Shown in pieces: positions 23,030 through 33,482 of a stretch of 64,000 nt of DNA. A program made the translations under genes and the position numbers. Under the pieces are notes generated by a model. The model was not told where the DNA came from, did no database searches, and saw only the letters and a list, made by a program, of their open reading frames with translations. The stretch is from Myrmaecium sp. VS I D KN 1 (lineage: Eukaryota > Ascomycota > Dothideomycetes > Valsariales > Valsariaceae): assembly GCA_019775845.1 (NCBI GenBank), contig JADQAV010000060.1, positions 159,865 to 223,864 of the forward strand, in the 5' to 3' direction. Position 1 is the stretch's first letter. Every line of letters begins with the position of its first letter.

Positions 23030-25454
23030 CGCGAGGAATCAGAGGTTCAGCGGGGTGGTTGAATACATCTGCGGTGTGGGTCGTGGGGCGTAAGGCTGTT
23101 CGGGATAGTGATAGAGGTCAAACGGACGTGGATGATTACGTATGGCTGATTCGATGGATGGATTCCGGCTGGCCGGCGTACGAACTCCTCCTGCTCCGTG
23201 ATTGCACCCTGTGCCTCGCTTTTGCGCGACCTTCGCAGGATGTGCGACAGCGAAACAGCGGGCCTGTCCAATGGAGTTGCGACTCGCGGAGAGAGAGCGG
23301 CGGGGAGCGGAGGGCTCCGATGCCAAAGCTGAAGGCTGTGGAGATTCAAGTGATGGGAAACTCAGGGGGAACGAGAGATGGGCGTGCCTGCGAGACTTGC
23401 AATGTCAGTTGCTGAGGACATCGGCGGCGGTGGGAGACGAGTGGATTGATTGGAACGGTGTGTGCGGCGGGAATACCTCAGCGACGGAGCCGAGAGCAGC
23501 AAAGCGTGGCACCAGGTTGCGCCCACGCTGCAGACGGACACTCACTCTGGTTGGCAGAAGAAGGCAAGCGAATGCAGGCAGCGGCACCTTTGTGGGCAAA
23601 AAGGTCAGGGAGGGGGGGAGGATGGAGGGAGAGCGGAGTAGAGCAGAACAGAGCAGCACTGGAGAACAGCAGTCAAGCTGGGCACGGCGGAGAGGCCTGA
23701 GGATCGGGATGGCGGGCAGGCGGTCAGAGGGTCGAAGGGGTCGAAGGGTTGGAAAGGTGGAGGGATCTATGGATGGGCCGAGGGCAAACCGGCCGGGCAA
23801 CGTCCGTTGTCAGGCCCACGACACCGCCGCTAACGACGTTAACTTGAGAGCCCTGCCCGTTGCCGCTGCCGTACCGTCCCCGTTCCATCCAACCCATCCA
23901 TCATCCCCATCCCACGCGCCAATCCACGTCCAGCAAGCATATGCGCAGGCATTGGTCCGACCAGGACGCGAAGGGGGCAGGGAAGCCCGTCCAGCCACCG
24001 CTTTCCCTCCTCCACTCACTGCCGTGCTCGCCGACCATGCAGCGTCGCCTATGGAGTTACTCCTACGACCGTGGCTCTGCTCTGAAGACGTGATCCTATC
24101 GTTTACCGTCCCTAGGTTCTTGTACAGATCAAATTTACCCAGATTAGTGACTGCTTCCACGAGTTCCAGACATGTGCGCGGCAACACTTCTCCTGTGGCT
24201 GGGGAACAGGAACGAAAGGTCCTTCCGTCCATCCATCCTCCATCATCGAGCGTCCATCCGATCTCTCGGTGGCCAGCCGGCAAGTCCTACCAGCCGGCAC
24301 AGCCCTCTCCTCCGCAAGTCGCACCATCTTGCGGCGAGGGCAAGTTGCTGTCTCGAGGATGCGATTGATCCGATACGTAGATCTATCTACTTCAGTAGCA
24401 GTCAAAGACTCATCAACACTCAATAAGAATATCCCTCAACCATCGCGAGCGCGCAAAACAAAAACACACCTCCATCCAGCTGTTGTTCCCCGCCCCGGCG
24501 CAACTGTCACCCATCAGTGGGTAGGTTGGTCGTTAGTCGCCTCGTCCCGCAGCTAACTACCAGCGGGCACGGAACGATCGTCGCGGAAAAAACTGTGGGG
24601 CCCGATGATGGAAAGCCCGGCAGGGCAGGGCATGTGGTGGTCGGAGCGGAGCGGTGGGCTGCCAGCACAGCAACGACGACTAGTCGCTAGGTTACCAACC
24701 TCCCCTCCCTACTCCCCAACCCCCACCACCGCTCGCAATCGACTCGTCCGTGATCACAGCGGAGGTGAAGTCCCCGACTGATGATGAATTATTGGGAGTG
24801 AGTTGAGGTGGTTCAGGGAGTCGCCCGGGGAGGGGGAGGTTCTCCCCTTCCTCCTCGGATGTCGCTCCGGACGGCAGCATTGGCACGAACTCAAATCGCG
24901 AGACGAAAGAGGAAAACATAAAGAATGATGACACTTGGTCAACACGTTGATGACAGGACTAGATCATGTTGTTCATGGATGAGAGGGGGCGGAAGAGATA
25001 TTTCCGGTAGACTAATCACGCTGACATGGCCGCGAGCCAGACCATCCGTCCGCCCTGTAACAAGCAAGGGACATATCTGACATGTCTGTCAGGCTGGTGA
25101 ACTACGGTTCGACTCGCCATCCTTCGTCACCTTCGATCATCTTCATGCAAGCCTTAGCCTCTACCCGAGTCCTCGCCTACAGCTGTCAATGTATCCCCGT
25201 TCCGGTTCCGCGGGTGAGTGGCAAAGCAGCACTGGTGCCCGCAAGGCTGACTGACTCGTCAAGCGTATGTACGTGAGCCTCTTACAGAATGCATCGATAA
25301 AAATGACCTTTCCCAGACGTTCCGAGTAACTAGCCATCGTTGACTGCGCAAACCAAGGATGCATGATCCCTCCTTCTAGCCTTTGACAGCCTTTAAGCTT
25401 ACAAGTGTATGCATGGGTCGTTCAGTCCTGATAACTTCCAATCCCTGTAGAACG
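23030..25454. other. 2.4-kb intergenic region, no supported gene
   Basis: The left part is the leader and promoter of the large disordered protein. Two long overlapping frames (23202-24368 on plus, 23405-23800 on minus) have Arg/Pro/Ser-rich compositions with no motif or start context and look like GC-driven artefacts. From 25000 to 25454 is the 3' flank of the SAM/HMG gene. Confidence 0.5.
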
Positions 25455-28123
25455 TCACGGGGCATTGCTTTCCGCGGCAACGTGGTGGTGGTGATACACC
25501 ACCCTGTCGATATTATGAACAGTAACGAATGGATCCCGAAGCAGTTGAAGTATATCATGGACAACAGTACGCAACTCTTGTCGCTCACGTGCGAGCGGCG
25601 GCGGAAGAGATCGACCCCAGGTTGTGGTTGGCTGGCCTCGTTCCGAGAGCACATATCCGATGGTGGAGGAAGGGGTAGGTGGAAGGTTCGAGGAGGTCAA
25701 GGGACTGATTGAGGATGCTGGCGTCGTAGGGGTGACAACGTCGCCTGGCATTTGCGAAGAATAGGCCGAGTCTTCGGACATGCGCCTCTGAGGAATAGGA
25801 ATAGGAACAGGAGAGTTGCCTTTGCAGATGTCCACCAGCTTCGAATGGATCGGTCGTAAAATCTCGAGGTATCTCTGCGTAATGCCGTCGCCATCGCACC
25901 ATATGAGCAGTGTTAGGCAATGATTTACGGCTTCAAGATCCTCTTCGAGCTTATGGTACGACGAGTTGAGCACCTTCTGCGAAGCACTATACAATAAGAT
26001 GCTGCAAGCGTTGAACGTAGGGTTGACAGCCACCCAGCATTGCCGAGGCCGGCTGCCGTCCGCTCGTAGGATCGCGGCAATACGCGCTATCTGGTAAGCT
26101 GTCACGACACAGTAGTCCTGATAGCGGCAGACTTCTTCGTAGGAATCCCGCAGGGTCCATGTCCCGACCAGATGGTACTCGGCGACCGCTACCAGAAGCT
26201 TCCGGTGCAGCAATGTAACGGCACCGAGGAAGAGCTGACGCAGTCAGCTCGTGGCCAAGAACGCGGCATCGGCGCGACTTACCATATGGATCAACATTAT
26301 CGACCGCTTGCACAGGTCCGTGTATTCATTTGACCCCTCGCCTGTGAGAGTAGATAAGTGCATCGACTGCGGGAGCTCCCGATGCCAAGCCTCAAGCCTC
26401 TCCATGTGGTGTCGGACATAATCGACAAAAACGTCTTTCCTCGAAACGAAATCCATGGCAATCCCTGCTGCTATACGACTCAGCTTTACACTGTGTACTT
26501 GGATGCTGAGTGAACAGTTAGCTGCCATGCACGACGTCCCGAGAAACAAGTACATACCAATCCTCGACACTGCCACCTCCTCCTTCCGTGGGCCGACAAG
26601 CATACTGAAAGTGTCAGCAACTAATTGCGAAAGTGCGTGGTTTGACTTCTACATACATCAAGCTCTTCCGTAGTTGCTAGGGACGACCCATAGCCGACAG
26701 TGTACGTGAGCCAGCTACTACAATCAGCAATGCTTCTTCGTTCGTTTAGCGTTTGGAATTACTTACCACTCTATATTGAGGGCGGTTCGCAACACGTTGC
26801 CCCAATAAGCCTTTACATCATAGTATTGCGCTTCACCGACTCCCCGACGGTGTAGCTCTGCGCGCCCGATTTGGATCGCAGCACGTACCAGATTGCGGGA
26901 CCGTGAGGGTTCTTCCAGAGGGCGGTAGAATGAAAGACATACGAAGAGGCGCATGCAACGAAGGTACCGAGCTATATGGAGTTTCCGGAGGCCCCTTAAG
27001 CAGGAAAAGTACAATGACCTACTGAGCTCCCTCGAGACGGACTTGTCATAATAGCTTCCCACAGCGGCCATGGCTAGCACATCCAATAGTGCCCACTCAT
27101 CAGTTTGCTCTTGAGGCTTGTAGATGGCATCCACTAAGACTCCTATCTCTACCCAGGGGTATACGAAGAAGAAACTATCAGTCCCTTCGGAGAAACACTT
27201 AACCAAGTTCCTGACAGACTCCTCAGGCGGTGGGTTATCCGTATCGAATGTTTGATATTCAGCGGTGGGGCCGACAAGAAGCGCGGAGAGTTCGCCTATG
27301 GCTTCGTCGATCGCATACCTAGAATGCTCACTGCCGCCATCGGGGTCCTCAAATTCAGATCGGTCTGAGTAGGTCGTGGGGCTTTGATCCTGTCCGTGCT
27401 GCGGACCGGACGAGGCGGAAGAAGCCCCGGCATGGCGAATACTATTGGAACCATGTTTCGCCCGAAAGTCCTCGAGGTAAGTTTGGTGGGCGCGGTATTC
27501 CGGCGTTAATTTGTAGTACTCCATCTGATTCTCGTAAGCCTGAAGGGCCAGAGATGCAGGCTCCTCCCACTTGACCAGTCTCTCATGCGCGTCCATCTCT
27601 TGCCAGCGCCTGCCGACAATCCTCGCGATCTCCACGAAGGACAGAGCACTAATGGCTGGGTCCGACCTGACATACTCTGCAAAGTTGACATACGCTGTCT
27701 TCGGCCTCTTCGGGGCGTTTGGATCGGGCTTAGGGTGTCTTCGGTATCTGCGCTTGCTGGTCTTTCCCTCTCCCCTCTCCTCTTTGCGCTTCGAGGGGTT
27801 GCTAGGCGGTGGCGGTAGGGTGGCAGTAGCACCAGGGGCCGGAGGAGATGTCGTAGATGCACTCTTGAGACCTCCTCTTGCGTTTGCTATCTCACGCTGT
27901 AGCTTCCGCCGATGGCCCAGCTTGAACCCCATTCCCTCCATGTCCTCGTCGGTTATGTCCATAAGGGTGGGCCAGTCATCGAAACCATTTTCGCGTAGGA
28001 CTTGCTCGTAGAAGCCGATCCCAACTGTGAAGCAGTCTCAGTGATGTCCCTGGAAAAGGCGTCCGGTATCGATGACTTACTCTTGTCCAGGACCTCCGCG
28101 AGGTCCGGAGGAGAATCTGTCAT
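25455..28123 (-). CDS. SAM-domain plus HMG-box protein with fungal regulator-like C-terminal half
   Basis: Probable nuclear DNA-binding regulator. Six exons: 28123-28081, 28024-26767, 26714-26657, 26604-26558, 26505-26283, 26234-25455; 802 residues. Residues about 6-61 form a SAM domain (GIGFYEQVLRENGFDDWPTL, then MGFKLGHRRKLQREI), completed only after joining the 43-base first exon. A basic linker (SKRRYRRHPKPDPNAPKRP) leads into an HMG box at about 115-186, with the core FVEIARIVGRRWQEMD and W at the expected place. Residues about 260-620 are helical, with blocks such as AAVGSYYDKSVSRELSRSLYFS, ARYLRCMRLFVCLSFYRP and WLTYTVGYGSSLAT. They resemble the middle homology region of fungal zinc-cluster regulators, yet there is no Zn2Cys6 motif. 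The tail is Ser/Pro-rich and ends in a short His run. Target genes cannot be inferred. Confidence 0.88.
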
Positions 28124-29280
28124 GGTGGATGGGATGACGTAGTGCGTGATGGGCAGGAGATAAGACCAAGGCCCGCGATCTCTTCATTATATGTCAGCTA
28201 ACCGATGTCGTGTAAGCCAGGAAGGTCTGCGAGCGTTGTTGTGAACGACAGACTGGAGGTGCCTCCGGGCTCGTTTGATATGGAAAGAGCGCCTCAACGC
28301 TTCACACGCCTCTCCGGTCCCTGCAGCGATGGGTATCAAATTGTGAGATGATGCTTGCACAGAGAGCGGCGGTCGCAAGACATGTACACAGTCGTCGCGG
28401 AGGCGCCTTCCGGGAAGAGGGTACGATGATGTCGCTGCGCGCCGCTGCAAGTGAGATCCGCGCGCGCGAAAGGGAACTCGAGTAATGGCACTGGAGAGCT
28501 GGGGGCCCATGGTAAACGATAGGCCGGAATCAGGTCCGGTCCGCTAAGAACGCCCGGTCCCGCGATGGGTTTACCGGACCCCACCTCGACTTGCTCTCCG
28601 GGTCGCCGAGGGCCAAAGCACCCAGGCCTTCGGCTTGTCAGCAGAACCGCGCCCAGTACCAAACTCTGTGAGCTTCATTGCGTAGTTAGCTAGTACCCTA
28701 TGGAGTAGGTCCCTCCAAGACAGCAGCTGGTGAGCCATCTACTCAGGGCCTGTTTATTTACCTGCCTTGCGTGGAACCGAATGTGGCGCCGGTAACGCGT
28801 GAAGGGCTCAACCGTACTATAAATGTTAGGGGTAACAGTAAGGGTATATTGTAGGAGTGGAATACTCCATAGGAGTATAGGTACTTGAACATAGAAATTG
28901 ATTTGTTATAATTAGGTATAGACAAACGGGCCCATAGAATCGAGAGTTTGGTATAGACGCATTGAAACGGGTTTTTATAACTCGAAATAGGACGTTTCCG
29001 CTGGATATAAGAGAGTAATAACAGCAATGGGACTTTGCTTACTATAATTTCTGTCCTACGTCACTGGTGGGGAGAGTTACTCATCACTGTCACCCTAAAG
29101 TTAGGTAACTGATTACCTACTCGCATTCTGACACGGCGCGAAGAAAAGACATCCTCGGCGAAGGTGGATTGGAAGCCTCTCCAACTCCCCGTGCTCCACT
29201 GACAGCCGAGTTCAGATCCTCGTAACTCCCGAGTAGCCTCACATCCACCACATAACTACATACCTTACGATATCCTGCGA
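28124..29280. other. divergent intergenic region with an AT-richer island
   Basis: It lies between the starts of the SAM/HMG gene and the thiol methyltransferase. From about 28800 to 29110 it is clearly richer in A and T than its surroundings and contains no open gene. A perfect short hairpin ATACTCC-ATA-GGAGTAT lies at 28862-28878. The rest is GC-rich promoter sequence. Confidence 0.5.
28862..28878. repeat. short inverted repeat (7-bp stem, 3-base loop)
   Basis: ATACTCC, ATA, GGAGTAT form a perfect hairpin in the AT-richer island. It is too short to call a transposon end; no target-site duplication is evident. Confidence 0.5.
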
Positions 29281-30432
29281 ATGATGACGGGAATAAGCAG
29301 CCCAGCGCCCGACCAGCCTTCGGCCGGGCGGGAGAGACTTCGGCAGCATTTCCTGAACAGTGCTCCGGGCGACACCGGCAAATGGGACGACTTGTGGCGC
29401 GCTGGCGACTGGCTGCCATGGGACAGAGGGTGCGCAGCGCCCACGTGGGAGTGAACCACCCCCCTTGCTAACTCCAGCTGCTGCTGCTGTTGCTGCTGCT
29501 GCTCTCCAGTGTTCCGAATCCGGCCCTGGCGGATACGCTGCGCGAGAAGCAGGACCTGCTCGGTGGTTCGCCAGCCTCGATGGACCCTGCAACGGGTGTA
29601 ACGCACCGGAAGCGCGCGCTCGTCCCTGGCTGCGGCAAGGGCTACGACGTCCTCCTGCTCGCGAGCTTTGGCTACGATGCGTATGGCCTGGAAGCTTCGC
29701 GGGCTGCCACCGAAGCCGCCGAGCAGTTCGCCCAGCAGACTCGATACCCGACGCAGGATGAGCAAATAGGAAGCGGCTCGATCCACTTCGTCTACGGGTG
29801 AGCATGCACAGTCTTGAAGGGCGACACTGATCGCTACACATGCTGACATGGCAACGCTTTTCCAACAGTGACTTCTTTGAAGGTACTGCTTTGAGCTCAT
29901 AACGGACAGGAAAAGGATTGTCAGCTCACTCATCGCTAGATGACTGGAAAAGCTCTATAAAGAATGCCGAGCTTGGCTTCGAGTTGATCTATGACTACAC
30001 GGTATGTACGAAGAGCAAGAAGCTCCAGATACAGCACTCTGACGAATCCAGTTCCTCTCCGCCTTGCATCCTAGTCTGCGTCCGGCGTGGAGCCTGCGTA
30101 TGTCCCAGCTCCTGGCGCCGGACGGTGTGCTCGTATGCGTCGAATTTCCGACATACAAGCCTTCCTCTACTGGGGGTATGTTTTCCGCTTTCGGTTGGAA
30201 TCATCTGCTAACACCACCAGGCCCTCCATGGGGACTTCCACCTGTGGTATACGAACAGCATCTTACCCAACCTGGGGAAGAAGTACCTTATGATGAGGAA
30301 GGGAACGTCGTTGTCACAAGTGTTCCAAAGAAGAACGCTCAGTCGCTTGTAAGAATTGGCCATTGGCAGCCCGAACGGACGCACGAGATCGGCAAGGGTA
30401 CCGATTGGGTCAGTGTATGGAAGCACGCCTAA
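29281..30432 (+). CDS. thiopurine/thiol S-methyltransferase family protein
   Basis: AdoMet-dependent methyltransferase of the TPMT family; fungal and plant relatives methylate thiols or halide ions. Six exons: 29281-29429, 29510-29797, 29869-29882, 29940-30001, 30052-30175, 30221-30432; 282 residues. Motifs: KWDDLWRAGDWLPWDRGVPNPAL (joined across intron 1), the AdoMet loop ALVPGCGKGYDVLLLASFGY, GLEAS, FVYGDFFEDDWKS (assembled from three exons) and VCVEFPTYKPSSTGGPPWGLPP. Exon 3 is only 14 bases, yet its removal would break the GDFFEDDW motif. Intron 1 ends in a CTG-rich stretch with a decoy acceptor at 29477 that would shift the frame. The start is the first of two adjacent ATG codons. It is convergent with the OTU gene, only 33 bases between stop codons. 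The substrate is unknown. Confidence 0.92.
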
Positions 30433-30465
30433 ACCAGGGCGTATGCAATGCAATTAGCATGAAGT

Positions 30466-31461
30466 TCATGGTGCCTTGCGCAGAGAGTTGTAGTGCTCTC
30501 CCAAACCAAACCCGTGTCGGTAGTATCCAAGCCAGATCGTTTCCACGTCATCCCCGCTGTTTGAATCCGGCTCGATCTTGTCAATCCTCCCATCAGCATG
30601 GAGGACGTTGATTTTGACCTTGTAGGCTTTTGCCAATGCCTGGAGCTCCAGGTGTCCTCCCCATTCGCCCGTATCCCTGATTTTGTGCAAGTATTGCTCC
30701 AACGGCTCCTCGAGGAATGGCTCGAAGTCATCTGGGTTGCTCTTGATGAACTCGGCAGCCATATGTCTGGTGGTCTTGTAGCCGGGTGCGTCGCCGGCGC
30801 CCTCTGATGGCACGACGTGAAGCTCAATCTTCGGTGTCAATCTTAACCCTCTCGTATCCAATTGATCCGCCACCGCGCTATACAAGCAGTGTCCATCCGC
30901 TCTGATCTCCTTCTCCTCCAACCCATACTTCTTGAATAACTCCAGCATCTTCGTTCGCTCCTGCTCCCGCTGATCCGGCAGATTCGCTGCCTCTTCCGCC
31001 GCTTGCGCGGCCAAGGCCTCCTGTTCAGCCGCACGACGTGCCAGCCGCGCTTTTTGTCGGTTGGGCTTGCGGCCTGCAGACTTCGCCGGGGCGCCACTGA
31101 CTTCCGGAGCAGCATCAGAAACCGAGAGGGACGCGAGGGACTTCGTGGTTGCGTCCGCCGCGTGTTCGTCCGAGAGCGGAGCAGGCTCGAGGTCGTCCAC
31201 GGATACGTCCGCGCCGTCCGCATCCGCCGTCGAGCCTTGCCCCAGCAGTTCGGCGATCTCCCGTTCCTGTCTTTCCTTGAGCTCCCGTTCCAACGCGGCG
31301 CACTCGTCGTTGACGCCTTTCCTCGTTTTCTTCGTCGCGGCCTTCTTTTTCTGCGTGATTCTGGACTGGAGGTCACGCTGCTCCTTGCGGTGCTTGGCTT
31401 GTAATTCTTCCATGATTGCTGGGATTGGCGGGATGTGAGGTTGGGAGGAAGAAGTTTCCAT
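30466..31461 (-). CDS. OTU-domain deubiquitinase (OTUD6 / yeast Otu2 type)
   Basis: Cysteine protease expected to cleave ubiquitin chains; relatives associate with ribosomes and translation. Single exon, 331 residues from the ATG before ETSSSQP; an in-frame ATG 42 codons upstream is less likely. The N-terminal half is charged and helical (KHRKEQRDLQSRITQKKKAA, then KPNRQKARLARRAAEQEAL), as in OTUD6 proteins. The OTU domain starts with the catalytic D-G-H-C box: Asp189, Cys192 within ADGHCLYSAVADQL. It continues through HMAAEFIKSNPDDFEPFL and TGEWGGHLELQALAKAYKV, and ends with the catalytic His323 in GEHYNSLR. All catalytic residues are present. The downstream neighbour on the same strand begins about 190 bases upstream of the OTU start; the 3' end abuts the methyltransferase gene. 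Confidence 0.94.
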   Translation of the reverse strand: METSSSQPHIPPIPAIMEELQAKHRKEQRDLQSRITQKKKAATKKTRKGVNDECAALERELKERQEREIAELLGQGSTADADGADVSVDDLEPAPLSDEHAADATTKSLASLSVSDAAPEVSGAPAKSAGRKPNRQKARLARRAAEQEALAAQAAEEAANLPDQREQERTKMLELFKKYGLEEKEIRADGHCLYSAVADQLDTRGLRLTPKIELHVVPSEGAGDAPGYKTTRHMAAEFIKSNPDDFEPFLEEPLEQYLHKIRDTGEWGGHLELQALAKAYKVKINVLHADGRIDKIEPDSNSGDDVETIWLGYYRHGFGLGEHYNSLRKAP

Positions 31462-31652
31462 GTTGGCGGGGAAGGCGGATCGATGACGGAGCGTCGGGCC
31501 TTTTTCGCGCGCGGTGCTCGTCAGGGTCTTTGCTCGGCCGGCAAGCTCAAGGCTCTTCCAGAGCCTTTCCACAAGTGATTCTACCACTCACAACATGGCT
31601 TACGGAACTTATGCCTGCGGAAGCTTTATGCGCGTGGTCTTCCGATTGCTAA

Positions 31653-32626
31653 CTAATTTATGACATAGCCTCCATCAACGACCATAGACGAACCCTGTAC
31701 AAAGCTCGCCTTTGTTGAAGACAGAAAGAGGACGCAATCCGCAACCTCTTGTGGCTGCCCCATCCTCTTCATTGGGGCGATGTCTATGCTAGGTCTCAGC
31801 ATACTCAAACGCTCCTCGTCGCAGGTCGTCATGGGCGTCTCAATGATCCCAGGACAGACGCAGTTGACACGGATGCCAAACTCCGCATGGTCAATGGCGT
31901 CTCCTCGCGTCATAGCCATCACCGCAGCCTTACTCCCGGAATACGGGGCTGTCCCGTTTCAGCGCTCCATGTCTATGTAACCAGAGACAACGATCGACTT
32001 ACCGCCCTTGGGGCGACCAACGATCCCCAGCTGGCTTGCTATGTTGACAATGCTCCCTCGTTGCGGCGGTCGAGCGGAGTCATGGCTCGGCAAGGGCTCC
32101 TGCTTCTTCATCACCTTCAGCTCCTCGCGAGAGCAAAGCCAACACCCGCGGTAGTTGACATTGTTCACCCTATCGAACTCTTCCAGCGAGGTCTCCGTGC
32201 TGGCTTGGTTGTTTCCGATGACACCGGCACAGTTCACCTTCTCGTGCTTCAGTCTCAAGGCATGCCGGGACGTGAGGTTAAACGACTTACGGCGTAGTCG
32301 ATGCGCCCAAATCTTGCGGTAGTCTCCTCGATGAACGATGCCACAAACTGCTCGGATGAAATGTCTCCGGCTCTAGCGAAGACCTGTGTATCCGGATGCC
32401 TACTCTTGATTGCCTCTAGCGTTTGCTGCAGGCTGTCCGGGTTGATGTCAGTAACCGCGATTTTCGTACAGCCTTCATCGGCAAAGGCTAGAGCTGTAGC
32501 TGCTCCTATCCCTTTTTCTCCACGTTATTCTTCGTGCCTGCTAGCATGACCCGTTGTTGAATACATACCTGTTCCCCCGGCGCCGGTAACTAAAGCCACA
32601 CCCGGAAAGAGAGTCTTCGATGACAT
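31653..32626 (-). CDS. short-chain dehydrogenase/reductase (SDR), classical type
   Basis: NAD(P)-dependent oxidoreductase of the classical SDR fold. Four exons: 32626-32569, 32511-32291, 32237-32003, 31948-31653; 269 residues. The cofactor motif TGAGGTGIGAA is formed across intron 1. An Asp follows strand 2 (AVTDINPD), hinting at NAD preference. The NNAG-equivalent reads VNCAGV, then NIASQ supplies the catalytic Ser strand. Tyr and Lys are in YSGSK, completed only by splicing intron 3. The C-terminal CPGIIETPM, GQPQEVADCVLFLSS and SSMVVDGGY are standard. Introns 1 and 2 end in AAG rather than CAG or TAG. It is divergent to a second SDR gene across 0.86 kb. The substrate cannot be inferred. 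Confidence 0.92.
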
Positions 32627-33482
32627 GTTGGTACAGGGAAAACGCTGTAGTCTCAAGTAACGAGCCTAGATCAATGCTGGAATTCCACTGGATCTTAGGA
32701 AGTATGCCTTTCAAGCATGACCTTATCAAAAGCATGCAATGGTATTCGCGTTTGTCGGTCTTGCTCGGTGGATACCCCGCCTCGATGTAGGTGGGGCCTT
32801 GACCTACATTGCATGTTCCAGGTGTCACTGAGCCAGAAGACTTTCGTGAATCATTTATTATCAGACATCGTCCATAGGTAAATTGTATTGAATATAGTAC
32901 TAAATGGTACAAATAATTCTCAAAAGACGTATCAGGCTCAGCGGTAATCTTCTATCATCACTCAAAGCTCAATGGTTATCCCAGCTTCAAGTAGAACATA
33001 ATAGCAGGTTATCATGCTGGACTAAAACGTACCGGTTCCCAGAACCTGAGGTCGACACGATTAGTATAAAAAAAGAGATAAAAAAAATAGGACAAAGGCT
33101 ATTGATATGCCACACCTCGAAGTAAGCTTCACTGTTGTTCAGCGGCTGCGCATCGAAACAGCCATATTCATGTCTACAGCATGCAACTGTCTCTGAAAGT
33201 ATACAAGGCTGAGTCTCTGCTAGATCGTGAACGGAAGTCACACCGGAGGAGGCGCCCTGGCGAAACCCGTAAACTCCGTGCCGAGGTACTTTGCGGAAAT
33301 CCATGAGGCGCCCGGGAGCTACCCCAGCTTTTGGGAGGACCGACTCGCCTCATCACCCCGTAAACCCAGGCCCCTCGAGCAGAGGGAATATATATTGTAT
33401 ATCGTCGACGAAGGGGCCCTCCTTCATACCCTTTTCTTGGATACGGAGCTGTTTCTTCTGCCTGCCTGAGAACTCGGCCACA
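32627..33482. promoter_or_regulatory. divergent promoter region between two SDR genes
   Basis: This 0.86-kb spacer lies between two start codons. The centre (32880-33120) is comparatively AT-rich, with an A-rich run at 33066-33090. I see no gene and no repeated operator. Confidence 0.5.

Noticed and set aside
23202-24368. Long open frame (388 codons, plus strand) between the large disordered gene and the SAM/HMG gene
   Set aside because: Arg/Pro/Ser-rich with no motif, and an overlapping long frame on the other strand. The composition looks like GC-rich spacer rather than a gene.
28800-29110. AT-richer island as a repeat-induced-mutation transposon relic
   Set aside because: No homology to a transposase, no terminal repeats and no duplicate in the window; composition alone is weak evidence.
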